In this document: positions 15,535-25,775 of the stretch, one piece after another
How positions within the stretch are numbered: the first letter of the stretch is position 1
Layout: every line of letters starts with the position of its first letter
Source of the DNA: Lujinxingia vulgaris
Lineage (GTDB): Bacteria; Myxococcota_A; Bradymonadia; Bradymonadales; Bradymonadaceae
DNA length: 64,000 nucleotides
Direction of reading: 5' to 3'
NCBI RefSeq assembly: GCF_007997015.1
Contig: NZ_VOSM01000001.1
Coordinates: 496,001-560,000, forward strand
Position numbers and translations under genes: made by a program
The notes under the pieces: generated by a model
Databases searched by the model: none
What the model saw: only the letters and a program-made list of their open reading frames with translations
What the model was told of the DNA's origin: nothing

Positions 15535-18279
15535 TCAGTGCGGGTCGACGCCGATGATGCCCTTATCAAAAAGGTCGGCCAGGAGCGTCAGCGTCTCCAG
15601 CCGCGACATCGAGCTCATGTCCAGGATGTCTTCAAAGCAGAGCATCCCGTCGATCTGACTGAGCAAGAAGCCGGCGCGATGATCCAGATCCAGCCCGGCG
15701 ATATCACCCATAGAGACCTTGAGCGTGGGGACCTGCACCAGCGAGCCGAGGCGGTCTTGCTGGATGCGCTCCATCTCGCCCTCGAGCACGCCGCGCAGCT
15801 GGCGGGCCTCGGCGTGATCGGTCTGGTTGAGGACGTCGCTGACGATCTCGTGCGCGGTCTCAAACTCACCCTTCTCGTAGAGCCTGCGCGCCTGGGCGGT
15901 GATGGCGTCGAAGTTGGCGCCCTCTGCGGGGATCTCGGAGGGGGGACCGTCGACCTCTTCGAGCACAAACGAAGAGGCGGCCATCTCGCTCAAGGGGCGG
16001 TTGCGCACGCCGGTGGGGGCGTCGTGGGCGAAGGGGTTGGACGAGGGGCTGGGGCTCTCGGGGGCGGGCTCGGCGTGGGCCGGAGTGGGTTCATTACCAA
16101 CCTCGCGCACGACCGGCTCACCGCGATAATGCGAGGGGCCACGGTGGTGATCGGAGAGCTCGAAGAGCGAGCTCATAGAGCTCTCCGAGGCCAGGGAGTC
16201 GGCCAGCGCGAAGAACTCCTCTTCGTCGACGTGATCGCGTTTGGTGGAGATCACCCCGGAGCTGGGCGCGTCGGCCGCAAAGGGAATCGGCGTGGTACCG
16301 CGCGGAGGCGTAGGTTCGGCCTGCTTGAGCGCGGCGACGTTGGGCTGCGGGGCAAGAGGCGTGTCCTGGCGCTGCCGGGTCCGCTCCAGCGAGGGCATCT
16401 TGCCAGTGGGGCGCTCCTGGGTGCTGCCGGCCGAGGAGGAGGGCGCCGGGGTGCGCGCCGTAGGCGGCTCGGGGCGGGGGGCCGAGCGTTCTGCGCTGGA
16501 GGGCGCGTCGAAGATGGAGTCGCGCACCGGAGCAGAGTCCTGCGCGGTTGAAGCCGGACTGCCCGCAGCGTTGAGCGGAGGCGGAAAGAAGAAATCATCT
16601 TCGGGTTCAACCATCTCCCCCGGCGCGGCCGCGCTCGTGCCGGCGTTGAGCGGGGGCGGAAAGAAGAAGTCATCCTCGGGCTCGACCAGGGGGGCTTGCG
16701 AGGCGCTGTCAGCCTGCGCGTTGAGCGGGGGCGGGAAGAAGAAGTCGTCTTCGGGCTCGACGACCTCACCGGGCACCGAGTCGGCGACCTGAAAAGGTGT
16801 GCTCGGCGCGGGGGCCGGCGTGGCGCCGGGGCCAAGATCGAAGTCGAAGTCCAGATCATCGGCGGGCTGGGCCGCGGTCACCGGCTCGCGGGCCGGTGCG
16901 GTCGAGGGCCGCTGCGAGAAGCCCGAATCTCCGGCGGTCGATGAGGGGGAGGCAAATGGCGAGCGCGACGACGTTTCTGGAGGAGCGGGGGCATCGAAGT
17001 CGAAGTCCAGCGCGGGTTCGGGCTCGCTGGCCCCCTTTGTTGCAGGCGCCGCGAAGCCGAAGTCGAGATCGAAGTCATCATCCTCGGAGGAAGAGGGCTC
17101 ATCGAAGCTAAACTTCAGATCACCGTCGGAGGGCTCATCCAGGTCAAAGCCCGAGCTTCGGGGTGTGGAGGTCTCGGCGGCGGAGGGCTCGGAGATCTCG
17201 TTGAGGAGATCCTCAATGGGCGTGGAGATGGAGGCGCCCATCGCAAAGTCGTAGTCGGCCGCCGAGGCAACTTCGGTGCGGTCAACGTCAACCGGCGGCT
17301 CCGGCTCAAACTCGCCAGACTCCTCAAAAGGCACCGAGAGCGCGGCGCCCAGGGCAAAATCGTAGCCTTCCGACTCCGCGTCGGGGGAGCCCGCGTCATC
17401 GGGCTCGTCGAACTGGTCGAAGAAGCTCTCGATCGAAGGCGCGACCGAGGTCTTATCGACGTGGTCTTCCGACGAGGAGAGGGACTGGGAGACGCCCGTG
17501 GGTTCGTTGGGGCCGGCAAAGGAGGGCTCAGCAAAACCCTGAGACTGCTCCTCGTGGGGCGCAGACGCCTCTGGCGACGTGTGCAACGCGTGCAGCTGCG
17601 CCGGGTCGAACTGGCGGGTGTGCTCGGTGAAGTTATCCCGCAGTGACTCGCCGGCGTCTTTTGACGGGTTGATGCCCAGCTGGGCCAGCGCCGCGCTCGG
17701 GTCGATGCGGCGAGTGTGCTCCCCGAAGTCCTGGGCGGGCGGTGCGTCGGAGGGGGCTGGAGCATCGTCCGGGCTTGCGACGCTGTCGTCATCGTCGAGG
17801 GCGTCAAAGCTCCAGTCGACCTCGCTCTGCGAGTCGGCGACGTTGAGGTGTTCAAAGAAGCCGCCGTCATCGCCACTGTCGAGATCAAAGAAGGCGTCGA
17901 GCGCGTCTTCGCCGACCTCGTCGATGTCGTCGATCTGCAACATCTCGGCGCCCTCGACTTCGAAGTCTTCCATGCTGACCAGATCATCGAGGTCGTCGAA
18001 GTCCCCGAGAAGATCGAGATCATCGAAGAGGCTGGCTTCTGTCGGGGCGTTGAGTGCTTCGAGTTGAGTCTCACACCACCGGGTGGCGGCCTGGAAGTCG
18101 GCGGCGGAGGGAGCGTCGCTTAACGCCCGGATCAGCTGCGCCGACTCCGCATCGTTGAGCCCGGAGAGACGCACCAGACGCAGGAGCGCCAGCGCGTTGG
18201 GCGCGTCGCCTCGTTGGAGGCAGGTGCGCAGCTTCTCTAAGTGGCCCCGTTGTTGTTCGGCGTCAGGCGCTTGGGTCAT
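15535..18279 (-). CDS. Large acidic, repeat-rich TPR protein of the chaperone cluster
   Basis: 914 aa. Residues about 80-680 are low complexity, very rich in Asp, Glu, Ser, Pro and Phe, with acidic patches (FDDLDLLGDFDDLDDLV) and repeats: YDFALGAAL/YDFAMGASI, TRRIDPSAAL/TRQFDPAQL, and three copies of EPEDDFFFPPPLNA (16570-16760). A short TPR-like region (EKGEFETAHEIVSDVLNQ) precedes a C-terminal module of about 65 residues (LSQIDGMLCFEDILDMSSMS, then LLADLFDKGIIGV). That module recurs at the N-terminus of the J-domain protein encoded at 20207-21325. It is probably a scaffold or client adaptor for the adjacent Hsp70; this is inferred from context. It is transcribed in the same direction as dnaK, 52 nt downstream. 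Confidence 0.8.
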   Translation of the reverse strand: MTQAPDAEQQRGHLEKLRTCLQRGDAPNALALLRLVRLSGLNDAESAQLIRALSDAPSAADFQAATRWCETQLEALNAPTEASLFDDLDLLGDFDDLDDLVSMEDFEVEGAEMLQIDDIDEVGEDALDAFFDLDSGDDGGFFEHLNVADSQSEVDWSFDALDDDDSVASPDDAPAPSDAPPAQDFGEHTRRIDPSAALAQLGINPSKDAGESLRDNFTEHTRQFDPAQLHALHTSPEASAPHEEQSQGFAEPSFAGPNEPTGVSQSLSSSEDHVDKTSVAPSIESFFDQFDEPDDAGSPDAESEGYDFALGAALSVPFEESGEFEPEPPVDVDRTEVASAADYDFAMGASISTPIEDLLNEISEPSAAETSTPRSSGFDLDEPSDGDLKFSFDEPSSSEDDDFDLDFGFAAPATKGASEPEPALDFDFDAPAPPETSSRSPFASPSSTAGDSGFSQRPSTAPAREPVTAAQPADDLDFDFDLGPGATPAPAPSTPFQVADSVPGEVVEPEDDFFFPPPLNAQADSASQAPLVEPEDDFFFPPPLNAGTSAAAPGEMVEPEDDFFFPPPLNAAGSPASTAQDSAPVRDSIFDAPSSAERSAPRPEPPTARTPAPSSSAGSTQERPTGKMPSLERTRQRQDTPLAPQPNVAALKQAEPTPPRGTTPIPFAADAPSSGVISTKRDHVDEEEFFALADSLASESSMSSLFELSDHHRGPSHYRGEPVVREVGNEPTPAHAEPAPESPSPSSNPFAHDAPTGVRNRPLSEMAASSFVLEEVDGPPSEIPAEGANFDAITAQARRLYEKGEFETAHEIVSDVLNQTDHAEARQLRGVLEGEMERIQQDRLGSLVQVPTLKVSMGDIAGLDLDHRAGFLLSQIDGMLCFEDILDMSSMSRLETLTLLADLFDKGIIGVDPH

Positions 18280-18331
18280 GAAGTTTCACCAGATCTACTG
18301 CGGCAACATAAGGAGGCTACAACGTGGGTTT

Positions 18332-20149
18332 TCAGGCGCCCATGGCGGCGGCTTTCACCGACTGGAGGACCTGCTTGATCTCATCGGCGGTGGCGCTGAG
18401 CCGGGCGGTGTCTTTGGAGTCCAGGGCCTCGCGGGCCTGCTCTACGCTGCGAGTTACCCGGCCGCGCAGGTGCTCGAGGAGGTGGCCGTCGCCGTTGCTG
18501 ATGGTGCGCTCGGTGAGCTTCTCAAGCTCGCGCACCGTCTTGCGGATCTGGCCACGGACGCGCTCAAGCTCCTCGTCACGCTTGAGCTCGACCAGGTAGT
18601 CCTGGTTCTCCTCGATCATGTTCTGAATTTCTTCTTCGGTCAGGCCGCTGGTGGCGGTGACCGTGATCGACTGCTCTTTGCCGGTCTCCAGGTCGCGAGC
18701 TTGCACCGAGACGATGCCGTCGGCGCTGATCTCAAAGGCGACCTCCACCTCGACCTCGCCAGCCGGAGCGCGGCGCAGTCCGCTGAGCACAAACTCACCC
18801 AGCATCTCGTTCTCCTCAGCGTTGGGCGACTCGCCCTGGAGCACGATGATTTTTACCGAGGTCTGGTTGTCGCGCACGGTGGTGAAGATGTGGCCGTGGC
18901 TGGTGGGGATGGTGGCGTTGGCCTCAATGAGCACTTCGAAACCGCCGCCGTGCACCATGATCCCGAGGCTGTGCGGGGTGACGTCGAGCAGGAGCACATC
19001 GCTGCTGCCTTCGATGAGCGCCGCGCCCTGGACGGCGGCGCCGAGCGCCACGGCCTCATCGGGGTGCACCTGCTTCGACGGCGCTTTGCCGAAGTAGTCG
19101 CGCACAGCAGCCTGAATTCGCGGCATACGCGTCATGCCGCCGACCAGGATCACGTCGTCGATGTCATCGACCTCAAGGCCGCTCTCCTGGAGGGTGGCCT
19201 GACAGATCTTGATGGTGCGCTGCACAAGATCGATGACCAGCTCCTCAAACGCGTCGCGGGTCAGCGTGGTCTGCAGGTGGAGGGCCTCGCCATCATCGCG
19301 GCTGTGGATGAAGGGCAGGCTGATCTCGGTCTCGGGCATCGAGGAGAGCTCGATCTTGGCCTTCTCGGCGGCGTCGCGAAGACGCTGCAGAGCCATCTCA
19401 TCTTTGCGAAGGTCGACCTTATGCTCGCGGGCAAACTCAAAGGCCAGGTGCTCGATGATGCGCGCGTCGAAGTCCTCGCCGCCCAAAAAGGTGTCGCCGG
19501 CGGTGGAGAGCACGTCGAAGACGCCTTCGTGAATGTCGAGAATGGAGATGTCGAAGGTGCCGCCGCCCAGGTCATAGATGGCGACGGTGGCGTCGATATC
19601 TTTGCCAAAGCCGTAGGCCAGGGCTGCGGCGGTGGGCTCGTTGATGATGCGCACGATATCGAGCCCGGCGATGCGGCCGGCGTCGCGGGTGGCGGTGCGC
19701 TGATTATCATTAAAGTAGGCCGGCACGGTGACCACGGCCTTGGTGGGCTCTTCGCCCAGAAACTCCTGGGCGACGAGCTTCATCTCCTGGAGCACGATGC
19801 TGGAGAGCTCGGGGAGGCTGTACTCTTTGTCGCGAAGTTTGATGCGCACATCTTCGTGAGGGCCCTGCACGATCTCGTAGGGGCAGGTCTCAATGCAGTG
19901 GCGGACCTCCGAGGAGTTCCACTTTCTGCCGATGAGGCGCTTGGAGGCGTAGACGGTGTGGCGGGCGTTGGTGATGGCCTGGCGCTTGGCCATCTGACCG
20001 ACCAGGCGACGTCCGCTCTCGGTGATCGCGACCACGCTGGGGGTGGTTTTGTAGCCCCCTTTATTGGGAATCACCTGCGGGGTGCCGCCTTCGACGATGG
20101 CGACACAGGAGTTGGTGGTCCCGAGGTCGATTCCGATGATGCGCTCCAT
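18332..20149 (-). CDS. dnaK: Hsp70 chaperone (DnaK family)
   Basis: 605 aa, slightly shorter than E. coli DnaK (638). The ATPase domain shows [52 protein letters not shown] and [11 protein letters not shown]; the substrate-binding domain has [12 protein letters not shown] and [11 protein letters not shown]. The usual acidic C-terminal tail is absent (it ends KAAAMGA). AAGGAG precedes the ATG. It is flanked by a J-domain/TPR protein and an acidic TPR protein rather than grpE and dnaJ, so this may be a specialised paralogue such as the SglK/StkA type of myxobacteria rather than the housekeeping DnaK; that assignment is uncertain. Confidence 0.95.
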   Translation of the reverse strand: MERIIGIDLGTTNSCVAIVEGGTPQVIPNKGGYKTTPSVVAITESGRRLVGQMAKRQAITNARHTVYASKRLIGRKWNSSEVRHCIETCPYEIVQGPHEDVRIKLRDKEYSLPELSSIVLQEMKLVAQEFLGEEPTKAVVTVPAYFNDNQRTATRDAGRIAGLDIVRIINEPTAAALAYGFGKDIDATVAIYDLGGGTFDISILDIHEGVFDVLSTAGDTFLGGEDFDARIIEHLAFEFAREHKVDLRKDEMALQRLRDAAEKAKIELSSMPETEISLPFIHSRDDGEALHLQTTLTRDAFEELVIDLVQRTIKICQATLQESGLEVDDIDDVILVGGMTRMPRIQAAVRDYFGKAPSKQVHPDEAVALGAAVQGAALIEGSSDVLLLDVTPHSLGIMVHGGGFEVLIEANATIPTSHGHIFTTVRDNQTSVKIIVLQGESPNAEENEMLGEFVLSGLRRAPAGEVEVEVAFEISADGIVSVQARDLETGKEQSITVTATSGLTEEEIQNMIEENQDYLVELKRDEELERVRGQIRKTVRELEKLTERTISNGDGHLLEHLRGRVTRSVEQAREALDSKDTARLSATADEIKQVLQSVKAAAMGA

Positions 20150-20206
20150 GCGTTCTCCTTAGCGGGTCGTGCGACGTGGCAGGTGGCGGCGTTTGCCGGC
20201 GGTGGT

Positions 20207-21325
20207 TCAGGCGCGCAGCTGGTGAAGGTGCGCGAGAATGTCGGCGTCGTCGGGTCTCAGCTCCAGAGCGCGCTCCAGATGGTAGATCGCGTCGGAGGGT
20301 GATTGTTTCATTATGTATAACTCGCCCAGAATTCGCAGCGCGTCAACGGAGCTTGCTTCGATCTTATGAGCGGCGCGCGCAAAAGCGACCGCGTCGTCGA
20401 GGTGTTCACCGCTCTCTTTGAGGTTTTTCGCCACGCGCAGGGCCAGCGCGTGGTCGCGCTTGAGGGTGAGCGCCTTTCGGAACTCGCGCAGCGCGGCGGC
20501 GACATCATCGCGCTCCAGGTGGGCGTCGCCGCGGCGAACCAGGAGCTGGAAGGCCATCTCGCGTTTGCGATCGCTGGAGACCTCCTCGATGGGCTCGCTG
20601 CGCTGGGAGAGCGGGGTGGACGCCTGGGGCGGGGTGCCGACGGGCTGGCGCCCCTGCTCCAGGAGGCGGTCGTACTCGGCGCGCTTGGTGCGATTGGAGA
20701 GGGTCTGGTAGGCGCGGGTGATGCGCTGGAAGATCTTTTCGATGCGCATGCCGTAGTCGCCCAGCACTTTTCGGAAGAAACGATCGGGGTGGTAGCGCTT
20801 CGACATGGAGAAGTAGGCGCTGCGAAGTTCGCGTCGGCCGCAGTCGGCAGAGACGCCCAGAAGACCGTAATAGTCGACCTCATCGAGCTGGGCGTACACA
20901 AAGACGACCTCGCGTTTGAAGTCATCGTCAAGCTCGACGCTCTGCTCGAGGAGCTCGCGGTCAAAGGCGAAGTCATCCATCGCTACCGGGAAGCGGGTGA
21001 GGATAGCCTCGCTGAGCTCTTCGCCCGGGTCCTGGTCGGCCTCCGAGGCCGACGACGCCGAGGAGGCTGCCGATGAGGTGTCAGCCAGGGGGGCCGGAGA
21101 CGTCTGGCCGGGTAGCTCAATGAGGCCGTTCTTCCAGAGGTTTTCGATGCACTCCAGGGTGCGCGCGCGGCCGAGCCCGCTGACCGAGCAGAGCTGGGCG
21201 ACGGTCATGGAGCCGTCGACCCGCGAGAGCACAAAGAATTCTTCGGGTGTCAGCGGTGACTTCAGGCTTTTGAAGTCGACCCCGCTCAGCGCGCGCGGGG
21301 CGAGCGTCTCATCGATTGAGGACAT
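20207..21325 (-). CDS. J-domain co-chaperone with TPR repeats
   Basis: 372 aa. Residues 12-71 carry a helical module (FVLSRVDGSMTVAQLCSVSG, then IENLWKNGLIEL) shared with the C-terminus of the acidic protein at 15535. A Ser/Ala/Glu linker follows. The J domain spans about 151-225 with YYGLLGVSADCGRRELRSAY and the HPD triad at 179-181, required to stimulate Hsp70 ATPase. The C-terminal 120 residues form TPR-like repeats (GDAHLERDDVAAALREFRKA, LGELYIMKQSPSDAIYHLER). The zinc-finger region of DnaJ is absent, making it a class C J-protein. It lies 57 nt upstream of dnaK on the same strand, so it probably works with that Hsp70. Confidence 0.9.
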   Translation of the reverse strand: MSSIDETLAPRALSGVDFKSLKSPLTPEEFFVLSRVDGSMTVAQLCSVSGLGRARTLECIENLWKNGLIELPGQTSPAPLADTSSAASSASSASEADQDPGEELSEAILTRFPVAMDDFAFDRELLEQSVELDDDFKREVVFVYAQLDEVDYYGLLGVSADCGRRELRSAYFSMSKRYHPDRFFRKVLGDYGMRIEKIFQRITRAYQTLSNRTKRAEYDRLLEQGRQPVGTPPQASTPLSQRSEPIEEVSSDRKREMAFQLLVRRGDAHLERDDVAAALREFRKALTLKRDHALALRVAKNLKESGEHLDDAVAFARAAHKIEASSVDALRILGELYIMKQSPSDAIYHLERALELRPDDADILAHLHQLRA

Positions 21326-21456
21326 CGTCTGACCGGTAGGGGAAAGTGGGGGCGCGGGCTGTGAGCACGCGACCGCCAGCCGAGCTGAAGTTCGAGAGAA
21401 GTCCCCGGAAGCTTTTAAGGGGAGAGCCGCCCGGGAGCGCTAGCATCCAGAATGAA

Positions 21457-21470
21457 CAGGTAATTACCTG
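21457..21470. promoter_or_regulatory. Perfect 14-bp palindrome upstream of the J-protein gene
   Basis: CAGGTAATTACCTG is a perfect palindrome with an AT-rich centre in GC-rich surroundings. It lies about 130 nt upstream of the J-protein start (21325) and just beyond the argD stop (21539, same strand). It may be an operator for the chaperone operon; no regulator is identified. Confidence 0.4.
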
Positions 21471-21538
21471 AAGTGGAGGATACTTTGGAGCCGGCGTTGT
21501 GGCAAGGAGGGCACCGGCACTTCCGGGCGGCTCGGGGC

Positions 21539-22744
21539 TCAGGAGGCGACCTTCTCGATGGCGCGCTCCAGGCGCTCGAGCGCCTCGTCGACGTCGGCGT
21601 CGGTGATGATCAGCGGGGGCACAAAACGCAGCGTATTTCCGCCGGCGGTGTTTATCAGCAGCCCTTCGTCGCGGGCGGCGGTGGCGATGGTCGAGGCGGC
21701 GTCTCCTTTGCACTCGGCGCCGATCATCAGGCCCAGGCCGCGGACCTCGGTGATGACCTCGAAGCGCTCGGCCAGGCGGCGAAGGCCGGCCTGGAGGCGT
21801 TCGCCGCGGGCGCGGGCGTTTTCCAGAAGGCCATCGCGGGCGATGACCTCGAGCACGGTGTGACCAGCGCGTGTGGCCAGCGGGTTACCCCCGAAGGTGG
21901 AGGCGTGGCTTCCGCGGGTCCAGCCCGCCCAGGCTTTCTCGCTGGCGAGCGTCGCCCCCAGGGGCACGCCGCCGCCCAGGCCCTTGGCCAGGCTCATGAT
22001 GTCCGGGGTGACCCCGTAGTGCTGATAGGCAAAGAGTGAGCCTGTGCGACCCACGCCGGTCTGCACTTCGTCGAAGATCAGCAGCGCGCCATGCTTGTCG
22101 CAGATCTCGCGCACCGCCTTGAGATACGCAGCATCGGCCGGGCGCACACCGCCCTCGCCCTGCACAGGCTCCACCATCACCGCGGCGGTGTCGCGCCCGA
22201 CGGCCTGTCGCAACGCGTCCAGGTCGTTGAAGGGCACGTAGCTAAACCCGGGGACCAGCGGCTCAAAGCCCTCATGGTATTTGGGCTGGCCGGTGGCCGT
22301 GATCGCCGCCAGCGTACGCCCGTGAAAGGAATGTGTCATGGTGACGATGCCGCTCTTGTCGGCTCGGCCCGCGACGACCTTCTGGTAGCGGCGCGCAAGT
22401 TTGATGGCCGCCTCATTGGCCTCCGCCCCGGAGTTACAGAAGAAGACCCGGTCGGCGAAACTCTGCTCGACCAGCGCCTCCATCAGCGCGATCTGCTCGG
22501 CGGTGTAGAAGAGGTTGGAGACATGCAGGAGCCGCCCGGCCTGATCGCGCAGGGCATCGGTCAGGGTGGGGTGGGCGTGTCCGAGCGCGCAGACGGCGAT
22601 GCCGGCCACAAAGTCCAGGTACTCTTTGCCTTCGGTATCAAAGAGGCGCACGCCCTGGCCGCGATCAAAGATGATCGGCGCGGGCGCGTAATTGGGGCTG
22701 TTGAGGTCGTTGGCTTTGCGAAGTAGCTCGGCGGTGTCCGTCAT
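21539..22744 (-). CDS. argD: Acetylornithine aminotransferase
   Basis: 401 aa, usual family length. A class III PLP aminotransferase with [64 protein letters not shown], and the PLP lysine in [15 protein letters not shown]. It catalyses the PLP-dependent transamination between N-acetylornithine and N-acetylglutamate semialdehyde in arginine synthesis and may also serve succinyldiaminopimelate. It is the last gene of the xerC-hslV-hslU-argD run, 16 nt after hslU. Confidence 0.93.
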   Translation of the reverse strand: MTDTAELLRKANDLNSPNYAPAPIIFDRGQGVRLFDTEGKEYLDFVAGIAVCALGHAHPTLTDALRDQAGRLLHVSNLFYTAEQIALMEALVEQSFADRVFFCNSGAEANEAAIKLARRYQKVVAGRADKSGIVTMTHSFHGRTLAAITATGQPKYHEGFEPLVPGFSYVPFNDLDALRQAVGRDTAAVMVEPVQGEGGVRPADAAYLKAVREICDKHGALLIFDEVQTGVGRTGSLFAYQHYGVTPDIMSLAKGLGGGVPLGATLASEKAWAGWTRGSHASTFGGNPLATRAGHTVLEVIARDGLLENARARGERLQAGLRRLAERFEVITEVRGLGLMIGAECKGDAASTIATAARDEGLLINTAGGNTLRFVPPLIITDADVDEALERLERAIEKVAS

Positions 22745-22760
22745 AAGAAAGATCCTTCGT

Positions 22761-24176
22761 TTAGAGGATGTAGCGGCTCAAATCTTCGTCCTGGAGCACG
22801 TCCTGAAGACGCTCGCGCACGTAGTCGGCGCTGACCACGATGTCTTGATCGTCGATCTCGGGAGCGTCAAAGGAGAGGGCTTCAAAGACCTTCTCCATGA
22901 TCGTGTGCAGGCGGCGCGCGCCGATGTTCTCCAGGGTCTCGTTCACCTGGTAGGCCATCTCGGCGATGGTGCCGATGGCCTCGTCGTCGAAGCTCACCGT
23001 GATGCCCTCGGTGCTCATCAGCTCGATGTACTGGCGGGTGAGGCTGTTGCGGGGCTCGGTGAGGATGCGCTGGAAGTCCTGCTGGGTGAGGCTCTCAAGT
23101 TCCACGCGGATCGGGAAGCGCCCCTGAAGCTCCGGAATCAGGTCGGAGGGCTTGGAGACGTGGAAGGCGCCGGCGGCGATAAAGAGGATGTGGTCGGTTT
23201 TGACCACGCCGTGTTTGGTGGTGACCGAGGAGCCCTCCACGATGGGCAAAAGATCGCGCTGGACGCCCTCGCGCGAGACGTCGGGGCCTTGCTGGGACTC
23301 GCGCCCGGCGATCTTGTCGATCTCGTCGAGGAAGATGATGCCCGACTGCTGGGTGCGCTGGAGCGCCTCCTGGGTGATCTGATCCATGTCAATCAGCCGG
23401 CCTGCTTCTTCTTTGACCAGCGAGCCGAGGGCGTCTTTGACTTTGACGCGCTTCTTCTTGCGCCGGCGGGGGAACATGTTGCCAAAGACGCTTCCCAGAT
23501 CCATTTCCTCCATGCCCTTCTGGCCGGAGAAGACCTCGATGACGGGGTTGGAGGAGTCAGTCAGCTCGATCTCGATATAGTCGTCGTCGAAGTCGCCCTG
23601 ACGGAGGCGCTGGCGCAGGTGTTCACGCACATTTTTAGGCGCCTCGGAGGTGGACTGGATGGTGCCGTCTTCGCCGACGATAAACGACTTCTGGCTGCTG
23701 TGGCGCTCGTCCAGGGGCGGGCGCTCGGGGTTTTTGAGCTCGAGCTGGTCGAGGATGCGTTCCTCGGCGATCTCGCGGGCGCGCTCTTCGACGCGCTCCT
23801 CGGCCTCGGCTTTGACCAGGTTGATGCCCAGCTCCAGCAGATCGCGAACCATGCTCTCGACATCGCGGCCCACGTAGCCAACCTCGGTGAATTTGGAGGC
23901 TTCGACCTTGAGAAAGGGCGCACGCGCCAGCCGGGCAAGTCGGCGAGCGATCTCGGTTTTTCCGACGCCGGTGGGACCGATCATGATGATGTTTTTGGGC
24001 ATGATCTCGTCGCGCAGCTCCTCGTCGAGCTGCTGGCGGCGCCAGCGGTTGCGCAGGGCGACGGCGACGGCGCGTTTGGCGGCGTGTTGCCCGACGATGT
24101 AGCGGTCGAGCGCGGCCACGATCTGGCGCGGGGTCAGTTCCAAATCATCGTGTCTGGGGGTGGGGGAGGTGGCCAT
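22761..24176 (-). CDS. hslU: ATP-dependent protease ATPase subunit HslU
   Basis: 471 aa. Walker [10 protein letters not shown] is at 67-75, pore loop [14 protein letters not shown] follows, Walker B is [12 protein letters not shown], and the C-terminal RYIL tail that docks into HslV is intact. The acidic intermediate domain (about 140-260) is present. HslU unfolds substrates and feeds them into the HslV peptidase. It follows hslV by 66 nt. Confidence 0.97.
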   Translation of the reverse strand: MATSPTPRHDDLELTPRQIVAALDRYIVGQHAAKRAVAVALRNRWRRQQLDEELRDEIMPKNIIMIGPTGVGKTEIARRLARLARAPFLKVEASKFTEVGYVGRDVESMVRDLLELGINLVKAEAEERVEERAREIAEERILDQLELKNPERPPLDERHSSQKSFIVGEDGTIQSTSEAPKNVREHLRQRLRQGDFDDDYIEIELTDSSNPVIEVFSGQKGMEEMDLGSVFGNMFPRRRKKKRVKVKDALGSLVKEEAGRLIDMDQITQEALQRTQQSGIIFLDEIDKIAGRESQQGPDVSREGVQRDLLPIVEGSSVTTKHGVVKTDHILFIAAGAFHVSKPSDLIPELQGRFPIRVELESLTQQDFQRILTEPRNSLTRQYIELMSTEGITVSFDDEAIGTIAEMAYQVNETLENIGARRLHTIMEKVFEALSFDAPEIDDQDIVVSADYVRERLQDVLQDEDLSRYIL

Positions 24177-24242
24177 GGTCGGTGATCCCTTGGGCTTTCG
24201 TGCGGCGAAAAAGGGCGCCTGCTGGTGAGCTTGTCGGAGCGC

Positions 24243-24791
24243 TCAGCTTGAGGATGTGGACAGCTCCTCGATGGTCAGTGAGTCGTTGGTGAAAACACAG
24301 ATTTCGGCGGCGATCTTCAGCGAGGACTCCGCGATGGTGCGCGCGTCGAGCTCGGTGTGGCGCATCAGGGCGCGGGCTGCGCTCAGCGCGTAAGAGCCGC
24401 CGGAGCCGATGGCGATGACGCCTTCTTCGGGCTCGATGACGTCGCCGGTACCGCTGATCAGCAGCGTGACTTCGCTGTCGGCGGCGATGAGCAGGGCCTC
24501 GAGTTTGCGCAGCATGCGGTCGGTGCGCCAGTCTTTGGCCAGCTCGACCGCTGCGCGGGTGAGGTTGCCGTTGAACTTCTTGAGCTTCTCTTCGAGTTTT
24601 TCAAAGAGGGTGAAGGCGTCGGCGGTGGAGCCGGCAAAGCCGCAGAGGACTTTGTCGCCATGAAGCCTGCGCACCTTTCGGGCGGTGGCCTTCATCACGA
24701 TCTTCTCGCCCATGGTGACCTGGCCGTCGCCGGCGACGACGACCTTATCGCCGCGGCGAACGCTGACGATGGTGGTGCCTCGAAAGCTCAT
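24243..24791 (-). CDS. hslV: ATP-dependent protease peptidase subunit HslV
   Basis: 182 aa. The sequence begins [13 protein letters not shown]; the catalytic threonine is expected to be the first Thr of the TTIVSV segment (residue 6), exposed after removal of a 5-residue propeptide. [45 protein letters not shown] and [16 protein letters not shown] are typical of the family. It forms a dodecameric threonine protease with HslU. The start lies 3 nt after the xerC stop. Confidence 0.97.
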   Translation of the reverse strand: MSFRGTTIVSVRRGDKVVVAGDGQVTMGEKIVMKATARKVRRLHGDKVLCGFAGSTADAFTLFEKLEEKLKKFNGNLTRAAVELAKDWRTDRMLRKLEALLIAADSEVTLLISGTGDVIEPEEGVIAIGSGGSYALSAARALMRHTELDARTIAESSLKIAAEICVFTNDSLTIEELSTSSS

Positions 24792-24794
24792 CGC

Positions 24795-25742
24795 TTACTC
24801 ATCATTGGAAGTGGGGGAGGGCTCGGTTTTGCGGCCGCGAGACGCCGATCGAGCGCGCGGGTGGGCAGCATCGTAGACCTCCATAAGCCTGTCAATTGAG
24901 ACGTGGGTGTAGCGCTGGGTGGTCGAGAGGTTGGCGTGGCCTAAGAGCTCCTGGATGCCGCGCAGGTCGGCCCCGGCGTCGAGCAGGTGGGTGGCAAAGG
25001 AGTGGCGCAGCCCGTGCGGGGTGAGCGAGGTGTCGAGTCCGGCACGCACCAGATGCTCTTTGAGCAGGCGTCGCACCGAGCGGTCGGTGAGCCGGCCTCC
25101 ACGGTGGTTGAGGAAGACGGCGTCGGGTTCGGTGTCGCCGTCGACGAGCTCGTGGCGCCGCGCCAGATAGCGCCTGAGCGCGGCGCAGGCCTTCTGGCCC
25201 AGGGGAACACGTCGCTCCTTGTTGCCCTTGCCGATGGTTTGAACCCAGCCAGCCTCAAGGTCGATGTCGCCCCGGTTCAGGGAGACCAGCTCCGAGACGC
25301 GCAACCCCGCGCCGTAGCCCACCTCCCAGATGGCCATATCGCGGATGCCTAAGACCGTGTCGCCCTTGTGGCCGTCGAGAAGATGAAAGATCTCGTCGAC
25401 GCCCAGGTAGTTGCGAAGTGGCTTTTGGACTTTGGGGGTGGAGAGGAGCTCGGCGGGGTTTTTGTCGACAAGGCGCTTCTTGATCAGAAAGGTCCAAAAG
25501 GAGCGCAGCGTCGAGATCTTTCGAGCCAGCGAGGAGGCCTGGTTCTCATCGAAGCGGTCGGCGATGAACGCACGCAGATCGTCGATGGTAAGCGTCCCGG
25601 GGTCGGGGTTGTCGCGGCCACGCTCGGCCAGAAAGTCGGCCAGCTGGCCCAGATCGCTGGCATAGGCGCGGCGGGTGTGCGCGCTGGCGCCGCGCTCCAC
25701 ACGCAGGTAGGTGATGAACTGGTCGATGCGCTCAGCGAGCAT
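24795..25742 (-). CDS. xerC: Tyrosine recombinase XerC
   Basis: 315 aa. The N-terminal SAM-like core-binding domain (FITYLRVERGASAHTRRAY) is followed by the catalytic domain with GAGLRVSEL (Arg), GKGNKERRVPL (Lys), HGLRHSFATHL (His and Arg), LGHANLSTTQRYTHV (His and the nucleophilic Tyr). It resolves chromosome dimers at dif together with XerD. The position next to hslVU matches xerC/codV-hslVU clusters known elsewhere, which supports XerC over other integrases. It lies in the operon downstream of the RelA/SpoT gene. Confidence 0.93.
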   Translation of the reverse strand: MLAERIDQFITYLRVERGASAHTRRAYASDLGQLADFLAERGRDNPDPGTLTIDDLRAFIADRFDENQASSLARKISTLRSFWTFLIKKRLVDKNPAELLSTPKVQKPLRNYLGVDEIFHLLDGHKGDTVLGIRDMAIWEVGYGAGLRVSELVSLNRGDIDLEAGWVQTIGKGNKERRVPLGQKACAALRRYLARRHELVDGDTEPDAVFLNHRGGRLTDRSVRRLLKEHLVRAGLDTSLTPHGLRHSFATHLLDAGADLRGIQELLGHANLSTTQRYTHVSIDRLMEVYDAAHPRARSASRGRKTEPSPTSNDE

Positions 25743-25775
25743 GGGGGGCCGTCGGTTAGAGGTAGCGTCAGTGGC

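Noticed and set aside
18083-20302. 739-codon plus-strand frame opposite dnaK
   Set aside because: Antisense artefact; long antisense frames over DnaK in GC-rich genomes are common.
22692-24185. 497-codon plus-strand frame opposite hslU
   Set aside because: hslU on the minus strand has every expected motif.
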